DNA from: Moraxella sp. K1664
Lineage (GTDB): Bacteria; Pseudomonadota; Gammaproteobacteria; Pseudomonadales; Moraxellaceae
Length of the DNA: 64,000 bases
Reading direction: 5' to 3'
Assembly: GCF_039693965.1 (NCBI RefSeq)
Contig: NZ_CP155576.1
Span: forward strand, 2,108,001-2,172,000
The notes under the pieces were generated by a model that had not been told where the DNA came from, did no database searches, and worked only from the letters and a program-made list of their open reading frames with translations. Positions 16,900-24,858 of this stretch are shown here, in pieces; the stretch's first letter is position 1, and each line of letters opens with the position of its first letter. The position numbers and the translations under genes are program-made.

Positions 16900-17811
16900 A
16901 TGCAAGGTATCATCACACTCCTGCTTATCTTAACCCCGATGTTTGTTGGTTTTGCCCTGCCAAACAGCAAAAAAAGCACGCATTTGGCGGAGCGTGGGCT
17001 TAACTATCTGGTGTTCATCATCTTGGTGGTGATTGGCATGGAGTTGGGATTGGTTGATGATTTACAGCATAAACTTGCCAATATCGCCCTGTATCTGTCG
17101 GTGCTCATGGCGTTGACCATCGGCTCAGGATTGATGGCTTTGGTGGTTTTTGACCGCTTATCGCCTTGCCAGTATCGCTCACAGCCAAGCCCGACCGCCA
17201 AGCCTAATGTCAGCATTCATGGCAGTCTGACCCAAATCCTGTGTTTGGCGATGGGCTTTATTATTGCTAAGTTTTTACCTACCACGTGGCACCCACCAGA
17301 GAAGACCACGACGGTGCTACTCATGCTACTGTTGTTTTTGGTGGGTGTTTCACTCAAAGGCTCAGGCGTCAGTCTCAAACAAGCACTGCTAAATAAGCGG
17401 GGCTTGCAAATCAGCTTGATTTTTATGGGGGTGACACTGCTCTCGGGCGTTCTTTTTGCCCTGCTTTTTGATGATGTATCAGTGGCTCAGGGCTTGGCGT
17501 TGTCATCGGGTTTTGGTTGGTATTCGCTCTCAGGCACGATCATGACGGACGCTTATGGGGCGGTATGGGGGAGTGTGGCACTGCTAAATGACTTGGGGCG
17601 AGAAGTGCTGGCACTCATCTTTATCCCATGGGTCATGCGACATTCATCATCGGCAGCGATAGGGCTTGGGGGTGTGACCAGCCTTGACTTTACTCTGCCA
17701 ACACTCACGCAGGCAGGTGGGGCTTCTATCATTCCGCTAGTCATCAGCTTTGGCTTTATTACCAATCTTCTCTCTCCCATTTTGATGGTGTTTTTTGCCA
17801 GTTTGTCTTAG
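16900..17811 (+). CDS. lysO: LysO family lysine exporter
   Basis: Inner-membrane exporter of the LysO (YbjE, DUF340) family, which in E. coli exports L-lysine. The 303-residue protein is almost wholly hydrophobic with about eight to nine TM segments. It carries the family's conserved SSGFGWYSLSG motif and a later LNDLGREVLALIFIP segment. Length matches E. coli LysO (299). It stands as a single gene between ypfJ and an AT-rich gap. Substrate is inferred from the family only. Confidence 0.88.
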   Translation: MQGIITLLLILTPMFVGFALPNSKKSTHLAERGLNYLVFIILVVIGMELGLVDDLQHKLANIALYLSVLMALTIGSGLMALVVFDRLSPCQYRSQPSPTAKPNVSIHGSLTQILCLAMGFIIAKFLPTTWHPPEKTTTVLLMLLLFLVGVSLKGSGVSLKQALLNKRGLQISLIFMGVTLLSGVLFALLFDDVSVAQGLALSSGFGWYSLSGTIMTDAYGAVWGSVALLNDLGREVLALIFIPWVMRHSSSAAIGLGGVTSLDFTLPTLTQAGGASIIPLVISFGFITNLLSPILMVFFASLS

Positions 17812-18119
17812 GTATTTTTATTAAGATTTTATTAAAAAACTATTAATATAAATTTAATAAACAATCATCTTATCATAATATAAAATCAAAGAAAGTTTAT
17901 TAAAGAAATCAATGATTATTTTTACAATTTTTAATAAATTATCACTTGATTTTTATGATGGTTTTTTATAAAAAATATTGAAAATTAATTTTGCTATTAT
18001 ATGCTATTTTTAGGTATTAATCCAGCAATATTTTTTATAAGATAAATGATAAAATTTTTTATAAAAAATAACAATATTTAAATGTTAGATATTTGATTTA
18101 TAAAAAAATTCTTGTTATA
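17812..18119. other. extremely AT-rich noncoding stretch
   Basis: About 300 bases made up almost only of A and T, with many T-runs and A-runs and no open frame of note. It lies between lysO and the octamer array. It may be a binding region for a nucleoid-type protein. Its final part contains the promoter described next. Confidence 0.6.
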
Positions 18120-18121
18120 AT
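18093..18121 (+). promoter_or_regulatory. sigma70-type promoter upstream of the octamer repeat
   Basis: TTGATT (18093-18098), a 17-base spacer, and a perfect TATAAT (18116-18121). The transcription start would fall inside the octamer repeat array, so repeat number would alter the start region and leader of the downstream transcript. Confidence 0.6.
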
Positions 18122-18123
18122 GA

Positions 18124-18171
18124 TTGCCAGCTTGCCAGCTTGCCAGCTTGCCAGCTTGCCAGCTTGCCAGC
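18124..18171 (+). repeat. octanucleotide tandem repeat, 6 x TTGCCAGC
   Basis: Six perfect copies of TTGCCAGC in 48 bp, beginning two bases after a TATAAT box and about 190 bases upstream of a LysR gene. Perfect short tandem repeats of this kind commonly change copy number by slippage. Confidence 0.92.
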
Positions 18172-18187
18172 TAATAATTATTTTCTC

Positions 18188-18259
18188 ATGAAAAAGTTAA
18201 AGCGTGATAAAAAGTTAAAGCGTGATCAAATATTAAAAGGTGCTTGCAAAGGTTGCTAA
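18188..18259 (+). CDS. possible 23-residue ORF with duplicated KKLKRD
   Basis: ATG 18188 opens a frame encoding MKKLKRDKKLKRDQILKGAC and a short KGC tail. The first part is an exact 18 bp tandem duplication (18191-18208 and 18209-18226). It is strongly basic with two Cys. No Shine-Dalgarno is visible, so translation is doubtful. It lies in the leader between the octamer array and the LysR gene. Confidence 0.25.
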   Translation: MKKLKRDKKLKRDQILKGACKGC

Positions 18260-18358
18260 CGGGTCTGATTAAACATTTGGTTTGTCCTTGTTTTACAAGT
18301 TTGTCAGATAAATGATGATAGGTGGTTAATTGCAGTAGGGGTAAATAAGGGGCTAGGT

Positions 18359-19246
18359 ATGATGTTAGATAATTTGCGAGCGATGGCGGTTTTTGTGGCG
18401 GTGGCAAAGCATGGTTCATTTAGTGGTGCCGCCAGAGAGCTTGATATTACCACGAGTGCGGTCAGTCAGCAGATTCGTTCATTAGAAAATGAGCTTGGGG
18501 CGGTGTTACTGCAACGCTCGACACGCAGAGTTAGTCTCACCGAAGTGGGCGAGTTATTTTACCAGTCAGCCTTAAAAATGGTAACGGCAGCCGAGATGGG
18601 TTGGCATCAAGCAAGTCGTTTGCGTGATGAAGTCATGGGCAACCTAACCATTGCGACCACGCCACAGGTGGCTTGCCAGTATCTCATGCCTGCTTTGGCA
18701 GATTGGTTGGCACAAAATGAATCGTTGTCGCTCAACTTCATGGTGCGTGGCGAAGAGCTTGACATGACTCACGACCGTGTGGATATCTGTGTGGGCTTTG
18801 TGGACATCAAAGACGTGGGCGAGCACGGCAAAAATGACGTACTACTTGCCCATGTGCCACAATTGCTATTGGCATCAGGCGACTACCTAGATAGGCATAC
18901 ACCCATCCACAGCATTGATGATTTGGCTGAGCAGGATTTTATTTTGTTAGACGGCAATCGCACGATAGCTTTTGCCACAGGCGAGACAGTCGCCATAAAA
19001 AGTCGTCTTAGCACCAACAGCTCCAAAATCGCCCTAAACCTTGCCATGTCGCACCAAGGCATCATCAAGGTCAATGCCTTGGACGCTAAGCCATTTGTCC
19101 AAAGTGGCGAGCTTAAAAACGTATTGGCAGGGCATGAACTACCGCCCTTGGCATTGGTGGCAAGACTACCCGATAAAGAATTTCAACCCATCAAAGTGCA
19201 ACGCTGTTTGGATATTTTGGTAAAGCATTTTGCTAATCTTGAATAA
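18359..19246 (+). CDS. LysR family transcriptional regulator
   Basis: 295 residues with the LysR winged-helix HTH at about residues 2-61 (MLDNLRAMAVFVAVAKHGSF, then SAVSQQIRSLENELGAVLLQ). The C-terminal effector-binding fold has two alpha/beta subdomains. It most resembles the AaeR/DsdC-like branch that begins with LDNLRAMAVF. AAGGGG precedes the tandem ATGs at 18359/18362. Its leader contains the octamer array and promoter, so its level may vary with repeat number. Neighbouring genes are convergent or distant, so the regulon is unknown. Confidence 0.92.
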   Translation: MMLDNLRAMAVFVAVAKHGSFSGAARELDITTSAVSQQIRSLENELGAVLLQRSTRRVSLTEVGELFYQSALKMVTAAEMGWHQASRLRDEVMGNLTIATTPQVACQYLMPALADWLAQNESLSLNFMVRGEELDMTHDRVDICVGFVDIKDVGEHGKNDVLLAHVPQLLLASGDYLDRHTPIHSIDDLAEQDFILLDGNRTIAFATGETVAIKSRLSTNSSKIALNLAMSHQGIIKVNALDAKPFVQSGELKNVLAGHELPPLALVARLPDKEFQPIKVQRCLDILVKHFANLE

Positions 19247-19250
19247 AAAC

Positions 19251-19274
19251 AAAACGCTCATCATTGAGCGTTTT
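19251..19274. terminator. bidirectional terminator between LysR gene and ABC1 kinase gene
   Basis: Stem AAAACGCTCA (19251-19260) with TGAGCGTTTT (19265-19274). The loop contains the stop codon of the reverse-strand kinase gene. T-runs on both strands allow use in both directions. Confidence 0.88.
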
Positions 19275-20631
19275 TTGCAACATGGCGTTTGACCAATCCA
19301 TCAGCGTCCGTACGGCTGTCTAATGCCGAGAGTAGGGCGTATGCCCCGATAAATTTGCGACTGATAAACATCAGCTCTTTGGGCGGTAGGCTAAATTCTA
19401 GCGACTGCATGCCTGATTTGGCGGTGGTCATGACACGCTGATACAGGTCGCTCTTTGCCCAGATATATTTGTCATCATCGAGATATTCGCTGTCCACGGT
19501 GTCACTGTTGGCAAATGGCTCACACGCCATGAGTAGCACGTCCGCCACGTCATCTTGGGGTTTGCCCGTTAATTTGTCAAAAAAATCATAGCCGGTCATG
19601 GCGTTTTTCATCATCGTTTTGTCTTGATGATGACCTGCGATGAGTAGGTTTTTGGCAATGGTTAATAGTTTGTCATCAAATTGTTTAATCGCCCCAAAGT
19701 CTAAGAGCACCAATTTGTCTTGTTGGGTGGTATCATCAAGCCTGACCAAATAATTACCAAAATTGGGGTCGGTTTGCATCTCGCCCCACTCAAAAATCTC
19801 TCGTATGACAATGTCAATGGCGGATTGCCCTAAGTGATTACGGCGTGTTTGATTTAATGATTGTAGGGTAGGGTCATTTAAATGAATGCCTGCTTCATAA
19901 CTCATACAAATCAGGCGGGGCGTGGAATAATTGTCATAAATGGTCGGTACGATATACCGCTCGTCGTCTTTGAGATAATCGGCAAATCGCTTGGTGGTGC
20001 TTGCTTCCATGACATAATCCACTTCCCGATGTAATAACTGCCTAATCTCGCCAAACCAGTCATCTAGGGCTTTGGTTTGGGGGACGGCATTGGTTACTTT
20101 TAATAAATGCTTAAATAACGACAAATCCGAATCAATGGCTTGGGCGACATTGGGGTATTGGACTTTTAGGACGACTTCTCGCCCTGAATATTTGTGCGTG
20201 GCTTTGTGGACTTGGGCGAGGCTTGCCGTGCCGATGGGTGTCCGCTCAATCTCAAAATCGTCAATCCGCTCGCCCAGCTCCGCCCGTATCGTCTGATACA
20301 TGATGTGCCACGCCAGTGGGGCGGTCTGAGCGTCTAGGGTGTGCAAGGCATTGACGACTTCACGGGGGAGCATATGCTCGCCATATAACGCCAGCATTTG
20401 CCCAACCTTGACAACTGATCCCTTTAATTTACCAAGCTCTGCCACCAAATAATCCGCCTGCTCTTGCATGAGCGTGTGCTTTTGGAGTTCTCGCTGTTCT
20501 TTGGATAAAAAAAGCCCTGTAACACCACTTTTCGCCCAGTTTTTGCCGATGTTTAGGGAAGTTTTGGCAATGCTTAACTGGCGAGAAAAGGTGGACGTTT
20601 TGACGGTATCTAGGGGCTTTTTGTCGGTCAT
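19261..20631 (-). CDS. ABC1/UbiB-like atypical kinase (AarF domain)
   Basis: 456-residue member of the ABC1 (AarF/UbiB, ADCK) family of atypical kinases linked to quinone and lipid metabolism. The family hallmarks are visible: LKGSVVKVGQMLALYGEHML (the KxGQ motif), GTASLAQVHKA in place of a normal P-loop, and LVLLDFGAIKQF for metal binding. It lacks the C-terminal TM pair of true UbiB and is shorter than the 540 residues of UbiB, so it is more like the soluble ABC1 paralogues. It stands alone and shares a terminator with the LysR gene. Confidence 0.87.
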   Translation of the reverse strand: MTDKKPLDTVKTSTFSRQLSIAKTSLNIGKNWAKSGVTGLFLSKEQRELQKHTLMQEQADYLVAELGKLKGSVVKVGQMLALYGEHMLPREVVNALHTLDAQTAPLAWHIMYQTIRAELGERIDDFEIERTPIGTASLAQVHKATHKYSGREVVLKVQYPNVAQAIDSDLSLFKHLLKVTNAVPQTKALDDWFGEIRQLLHREVDYVMEASTTKRFADYLKDDERYIVPTIYDNYSTPRLICMSYEAGIHLNDPTLQSLNQTRRNHLGQSAIDIVIREIFEWGEMQTDPNFGNYLVRLDDTTQQDKLVLLDFGAIKQFDDKLLTIAKNLLIAGHHQDKTMMKNAMTGYDFFDKLTGKPQDDVADVLLMACEPFANSDTVDSEYLDDDKYIWAKSDLYQRVMTTAKSGMQSLEFSLPPKELMFISRKFIGAYALLSALDSRTDADGLVKRHVAKNAQ

Positions 20632-20827
20632 TGGGGTGCTAAATCATTTAAAATTGGGCAGGATTATAGCAGAAAATGGGGGTTTTGGCTATGCTCTTTT
20701 GGGGGTAGGGCGTGATTGGGGTGGGTGTTGGTGGTATAAAAATGCCAAGTTTGTTGCTTGGTATTTAAATGGGCTAAGTTAAATGAATTGGCATTGTTGC
20801 TTAATTATACTTTTTGGATATTTTGTA

Positions 20828-20887
20828 GGGGTAAATTGCAATTTGCCCTGTATAAAGTATTGAATTTTGGGCGAATGTGATTCGCCC
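20828..20887. repeat. two short GGGC-AATT-GCCC palindromes
   Basis: GGGGTAAATTGCAATTTGCCC at 20828-20848 and GGGCGAATGTGATTCGCCC at 20869-20887. Both belong to the dispersed palindrome family. They lie between the ABC1 kinase gene and the end of roxA. The rest of the gap 20632-20916 shows nothing clear. Confidence 0.7.
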
Positions 20888-20916
20888 AATATATTTAATG
20901 AGATAATACCAATGAA

Positions 20917-22074
20917 TCAAATCAAAATCAGCCACTTATCATTTAACCAATCTGCACAATTTGCCAATAATTCATCGTCCAAATCACAAGATAAGTCATC
21001 AAATGTAATCACGTCATTATCGGTAAAGCGGTCAATCAGTGCCAATTCATTGTCATTAAAACACACGCATTCGCCATTGATGTACCAATCGTCATTTTGT
21101 CGGACAAATCGGCAGGCAGGATTTATCATCAGGCATTCGCCATTTTGTAAGCGTTCGGCTAGCTCATCGGGGGCAAGCTCATCATCAAAGGCGACTAAAT
21201 CATACTGGCGTTTGCTAACCAACTCACTCAATGCTTGGGTTAAAATGGCGTTGCCTTTATCAGAATTTAGCAAATTGATAAGCTCATTTTTTATGGCAGA
21301 AATGCTCTCGTTCGTGAGTTCATAAGCATTGTCTTGCAAGGTTTGGGGCAGGATAAGCGGAGAGAATAGGGCATGTTCGCCTGTGGCAACGTCTGCCACT
21401 TCGTCTAGGATTTGCACCATGTTGGGACGGCGAAACCCAAAGCTAAACGTCAAGCAGTCGTCTTGGGCAACCCCATAATGGCTAAGGCGTGGCGGTACAT
21501 ACAAAACATCCCCTGCTTCTAGGATTTCATCAAAAATAATCTGCCCCATGTCGTCAAGCAGGCGAATGGGCTGACCTTCGATAAATGGCGTGTCGCTATC
21601 GCATATTTTGCCAAGCGTCCAACGGCGAGAGCCATAGCCTTGTGCCAAAAATACGTCATATTCGTCATAATGCTCACCCACCGAACCACCCGCCCCAGCG
21701 ACCGACACCATGATGTCGTCTTGTTGCCATTTTGGAATAAAATCAAAGGCTTGCCACAGCTCGCCAAGCTCGGGCGACCATTGTTCTAGGTTTTGCACCA
21801 ATACCGTCCACAGGCGTGGCGTGTCTTGCAAGTCTTGCTCGGTCAAAGGCGAATTTTTAAGCGTCCATTGGTTTGGATTGTCGTCTTTTTGGGCGATAAG
21901 CCGTGCTGACACGCCGTCTTCTATCGCCAAATCCAGCACGTCTGTCGGCTCAAACATACCCACAAGGGCAGGTAAGCCGTTTTTGATAAGTAGGGGCTTT
22001 TTTTGCCAATATTCTTTTAAGAAAATCTCGGGCGTGATGTCGGCAGGTAAGCAAAAGGGCAGTTTGTCGGTCAT
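20917..22074 (-). CDS. roxA: ribosomal protein uL16 arginine hydroxylase, RoxA/YcfD type
   Basis: JmjC/cupin 2-oxoglutarate and Fe(II)-dependent oxygenase that hydroxylates an arginine of ribosomal protein L16. 385 residues with the family start (ITPEIFLKEYWQKKPLLIKN), metal ligands in GEHYDEYDVF (about residues 133-142) and a second His in PPRLSHYGVA, then the C-terminal dimerisation and winged-helix part. Start MTDKLPF at 22074. Its 5' side faces a REP-like palindrome interrupted by an IS110 element, so its promoter region may have been changed by that insertion. Confidence 0.92.
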   Translation of the reverse strand: MTDKLPFCLPADITPEIFLKEYWQKKPLLIKNGLPALVGMFEPTDVLDLAIEDGVSARLIAQKDDNPNQWTLKNSPLTEQDLQDTPRLWTVLVQNLEQWSPELGELWQAFDFIPKWQQDDIMVSVAGAGGSVGEHYDEYDVFLAQGYGSRRWTLGKICDSDTPFIEGQPIRLLDDMGQIIFDEILEAGDVLYVPPRLSHYGVAQDDCLTFSFGFRRPNMVQILDEVADVATGEHALFSPLILPQTLQDNAYELTNESISAIKNELINLLNSDKGNAILTQALSELVSKRQYDLVAFDDELAPDELAERLQNGECLMINPACRFVRQNDDWYINGECVCFNDNELALIDRFTDNDVITFDDLSCDLDDELLANCADWLNDKWLILI

Positions 22075-22136
22075 GGGTGTCTCTTTTTGATAAAAATAAA
22101 TTTAGTTGTGGTTTAAAAAGTACGTTATTAAGAAAA

Positions 22137-22199
22137 CCGTTCGTGGTGAGCTAAGTCGAACCATGAAAAGGTTTTCTTTCACCCTTCGACTTAGCTCAG
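22137..22199. repeat. left part of a REP-like palindrome interrupted by the IS
   Basis: CCGTTCG (22137-22143), tggt, GAGCTAAGTCGAA (22148-22160), a 24-base loop, then TTCGACTTAGCTC (22185-22197) and AG. The outer arm that should pair with CCGTTCG is missing here but is found at 23444-23450, beyond the insertion. The palindrome has therefore been split. Confidence 0.85.
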
Positions 22200-22262
22200 A
22201 TACCATGATACCCCACCTAAGTCAATGGTTTTTTAAGTATCTGGTATCTAGTATCTTACAAA

Positions 22263-23246
22263 CTAACTTAAAGATACTTGTTGCTCAAAGGATGTTTGGG
22301 TTTTGATAACACCAAAACAGATATGTACCAATTTACGCATACAAGCACATAAGGCTTGCATTTTGGTTTTACCGTTTTGTTGTAATCGTTCATAAAATGC
22401 CTTAATGGTGCTATTATAACGAATGGCACTCATTGCAGACATATACAGCTTAGCACGCAAAGAGACTTGCCCTTGTTTGGACAGTTTGGTTGCTCCCTTA
22501 AAGACACCTGACTGTCTTTGTTTGGGTATTAAGCCTAAAAACGAAGCCATCTGTGAGGCTTTTTTAAATTGTTTGGTATGTATTAAGCATACCACTTCTT
22601 TGGCAATAACAGAACCAATACCGTCAATGGTTTCAAGTAAGGTTTTGTCTTGCTTTAAACTTGGTTGTTTGTCAACAAAGTCATCAATGTCTTTGGTGAG
22701 TTTGGCAATTTCCTCTTGAAGGACACTGATGACTGTTTGCATGGATGCTTTAACCAAATCGGGCAGATTGGGTGATAAGAGCAACTCTTGTCGGTTTTGC
22801 TCTCGTTGCAAATCTTCTTTGAGTGCTTCTAAGCGAGCCAATAGAGCTTTTAGCTGTTTGGCTTCAATGCTAGGTGCTACCCAAACCTCAGGCTTGTGGC
22901 TATAACCATACCTTGATAAAATAATGCTGTCTTTTTTATCAGTTTTATGGATTACCCCCAAACTGTCTGCAAATTTGCGGACATAGTTAGGATTGACAAT
23001 GCTTTGCTTGATATTATTATCATCAAGAAACTCACTTAGGTGTTCATGATAAACCCCTGTTGCTTCTAGGATGATGTGTAGCTCATCAAGATGATTGCTG
23101 ACATTGGTTTTTAACCAAGCAAGCAGTAAATCAAAGCCTGCTTTGTTGTTGTTAAAAACCTTGGTTTTTACTTTATTTGTGCTTGGGTTTATAAATGCAA
23201 CATCAAACTTTGCTTTGCTGATGTCTATGCCAATATAGTGTATCAT
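22263..23246 (-). CDS. IS110 family transposase (RuvC-like DEDD recombinase)
   Basis: 327 residues from MIHYIGIDISKAKFDVAFI. The N-terminal RuvC-like domain shows the DEDD set: Asp in GIDISKAK, Glu in LEATGVYH, and the Asp pair in HKTDKKDS. A coiled-coil linker (LEALKEDLQREQNR) follows. The C-terminal Transposase_20 domain has IDGIGSVIAKEV and a Ser in PKQRQSGVF that is the likely nucleophile. An in-frame upstream TTG (to 23291) would run into the presumed bridge RNA, so the shorter start is preferred. It looks complete and possibly active. Confidence 0.93.
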   Translation of the reverse strand: MIHYIGIDISKAKFDVAFINPSTNKVKTKVFNNNKAGFDLLLAWLKTNVSNHLDELHIILEATGVYHEHLSEFLDDNNIKQSIVNPNYVRKFADSLGVIHKTDKKDSIILSRYGYSHKPEVWVAPSIEAKQLKALLARLEALKEDLQREQNRQELLLSPNLPDLVKASMQTVISVLQEEIAKLTKDIDDFVDKQPSLKQDKTLLETIDGIGSVIAKEVVCLIHTKQFKKASQMASFLGLIPKQRQSGVFKGATKLSKQGQVSLRAKLYMSAMSAIRYNSTIKAFYERLQQNGKTKMQALCACMRKLVHICFGVIKTQTSFEQQVSLS

Positions 23247-23439
23247 CTGTCTCTTGCCTTGTTTATGCAGTGTCTGTTTTAATAAACGCACTTAGATACC
23301 ATTCAGAGTTAAGATGACAAGCAAAGGACACCATCTGAGCACCAGTGTTAAGACACTAAGGGCGAACCCGTGTTCTCTTTGCTTGTATAACCCAACAACA
23401 TTCTAGCAGATAATCTAGGTTTGGTGTTGGGTTGATACA
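23247..23439 (-). ncRNA. candidate IS110 bridge RNA
   Basis: Noncoding left end of the IS, read on the reverse strand. First comes a hairpin with outer arms CTTGTAT/ATACAAG and inner arms CCCAACA/TGTTGGG (23382-23439). Next comes a target-loop candidate closed by CAAGCAAAG/CTTTGCTTG (about 23316-23385) with small internal hairpin AGTGT-CTTA-ACACT. Its two unpaired sides carry GTTCGCCCT and GCTCAG, which correspond to opposite strands of the flanking palindrome around CT. Further on, ATGGTATCT (23292-23302) equals the IS right end plus CT, as expected of a donor guide. RNA ends are not determinable. Confidence 0.7.
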
Positions 23440-23450
23440 AGGGCGAACGG
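23440..23450. repeat. right part of the interrupted REP-like palindrome
   Basis: AG core (23440-23441) followed by GGCGAACGG. CGAACGG at 23444-23450 is the exact partner of CCGTTCG at 22137-22143, now 1.3 kb away because of the IS. Confidence 0.85.
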
Positions 23451-23622
23451 AAAACCTAGTTAAATATACTTTTCAGAACATTGCTATAAATCTTATCTAT
23501 TTTATCAATTTTTCCCCAAAAAAACCATTTTTGCCATAAAATTTAATGGCTGATTTAAAAAGCGGTTTAAAAATGGGCGATTTTTCTTTATAATGGCAAT
23601 TTTATCCAATTAAGAGAATACC

Positions 23623-24744
23623 ATGCCAGATACCCATTTAGATGACCAGTTTAGCGATGATACTCAGCAAGAATTTGACGGCTCGGACAATTTAGACGAG
23701 CTAGAAAATGGCAAATTAAGCCCTGCCCAAATTGATGAGCTACATATTCAGCTTGATGAAGCAGGTCGCAATTTGCGTACCATTCGGGATTTTATTCGTT
23801 TTTGTGTGAGCAAACTGCGTGAATATGACGTGGTGGTGGCACAGGGGACGACTGACGAATTTGCCGAAAGCTCGGCTATTGTCCTGCACACGCTAAACCT
23901 AGATTGGGGGGCGAATCCTGAGATTTTGGATTGTCGTTTGACCGACAGCGAAAAACAGGCGGTGCTTGACCTACTCGCTGAGCGGATTATTCAGCGTAAG
24001 CCGTTGTCGTATCTTATCAACTTGGCGTATTTTTGTAATTTGCCGTTTTATGTGGATGAGCGTGTGCTTATTCCACGCTCGCCCATTGCCGAACTTATCA
24101 ATCAAAACTTCTACCCGTATTTTGATGTGGATAATGCCAATAAAACCAAGTTTTTTGCCCACGGTTTGCAAGAGTTGCAACTGGCTCCGCCTGAGCGGAT
24201 TTTGGATTTATGCACGGGGTCGGGTTGTATCGCCATTGCTTTGGCGGTGGCATTCCCTGATGCCAATGTGGACGGGGCGGATATTGATAAAGATGCCTTG
24301 GAAGTGGCATGGACGAACGTGGAACACCATGAACTGTCTCATCAAGTCAATCTGATTGAGAGTGATTTGTTTGCCAAAATCCCTGCCGAAAATCAGTATG
24401 AGCTGATTGTAACCAATCCGCCTTATGTGGATGCGGCGGTCATGGCGGAGCTACCGCCAGAGTTTTTGCATGAGCCAGAACACGCCTTGGCGGCAGGACA
24501 AGACGGTTTGGATTTGGTACATCAGATTTTGTACCACGCCCCCGATTATCTGACAAAAGACGGGCTATTGGTGTGTGAAGTGGGCGATAGCGAATGGGCG
24601 TTACGTCAATCCTATCCTGAGATTCAGTTTGACTGGCTTACCTTTGAAAAGGGCGGAAGCGGGATTTTTGCCATTACCTGCGAGGAGCTTTTGGAGTATC
24701 GTGATGAGTTCAAAAGACAGGTGGATAGGGTGAAGGGGGAGTAA
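23623..24744 (+). CDS. prmB: 50S ribosomal protein L3 glutamine methyltransferase
   Basis: N5-glutamine methyltransferase acting on ribosomal protein uL3. SAM motif I is LDLCTGSGCIAIALA and the catalytic motif is TNPPYVDAA. FYVDERVLIPRSPI is the PrmB-type substrate region that separates it from PrmC. At 373 residues it is about 60 longer than E. coli PrmB. The excess is an acidic N-terminal extension (DDQFSDDTQQEFDGSDNLDE) ahead of the usual helical domain. The start ATG has a weak AAGAGA site. It lies just beyond the IS110 insertion, which occupies its upstream region. Confidence 0.93.
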   Translation: MPDTHLDDQFSDDTQQEFDGSDNLDELENGKLSPAQIDELHIQLDEAGRNLRTIRDFIRFCVSKLREYDVVVAQGTTDEFAESSAIVLHTLNLDWGANPEILDCRLTDSEKQAVLDLLAERIIQRKPLSYLINLAYFCNLPFYVDERVLIPRSPIAELINQNFYPYFDVDNANKTKFFAHGLQELQLAPPERILDLCTGSGCIAIALAVAFPDANVDGADIDKDALEVAWTNVEHHELSHQVNLIESDLFAKIPAENQYELIVTNPPYVDAAVMAELPPEFLHEPEHALAAGQDGLDLVHQILYHAPDYLTKDGLLVCEVGDSEWALRQSYPEIQFDWLTFEKGGSGIFAITCEELLEYRDEFKRQVDRVKGE

Positions 24745-24825
24745 TGGATGAATTGCTTTATTGATGATAAGGTTTTATTTATCGCTTTGACGTTATGACT
24801 GCTGAGCGATAAGTGGGTATTTTAA

Positions 24826-24851
24826 AAACCCAAATCACTAGATTTGGGTTT
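24826..24851. terminator. terminator between prmB and a reverse lipoprotein gene
   Basis: Stem AAACCCAAATC (24826-24836) with GATTTGGGTTT (24841-24851). Eight bases from the end of the reverse-strand gene at 24859 and usable in both directions. Confidence 0.8.
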
Positions 24852-24858
24852 ATGCTTA

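Larger units (their letters stand above)
22200..23439 (-). mobile_element. IS110-family insertion sequence
   Basis: 1240 bp between two AG dinucleotides (22198-22199 and 23440-23441; CT on the transposase strand), which are the shared core. The element has no terminal inverted repeats. It has a short end after the transposase (about 60 bp) and a long noncoding end before it (about 190 bp), the layout of the IS110 group rather than IS1111. Joining the flanks restores a perfect palindrome (GCTC-AGgg-CGAACGG), which fixes the boundaries to the base or nearly so. Confidence 0.9.

Noticed and set aside
17812-18120. AT-rich gap as a replication origin
   Set aside because: No DnaA-box cluster, iterons or replication genes nearby.
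18120-18191. 23-residue frame running through the octamer array (IASLPACQ repeats)
   Set aside because: Its ATG overlaps the TATAAT of the best promoter, so it would not be on that transcript. Kept only as a remark under the repeat finding.
20867-21325. 152-residue forward frame opposite roxA
   Set aside because: Ser-rich antisense of roxA, no ribosome site, no motif.
22141-22262. possible rho-independent terminator after the transposase
   Set aside because: The strong stem is better explained as the interrupted REP-like palindrome. It lies outside the IS boundary and lacks a T-run.
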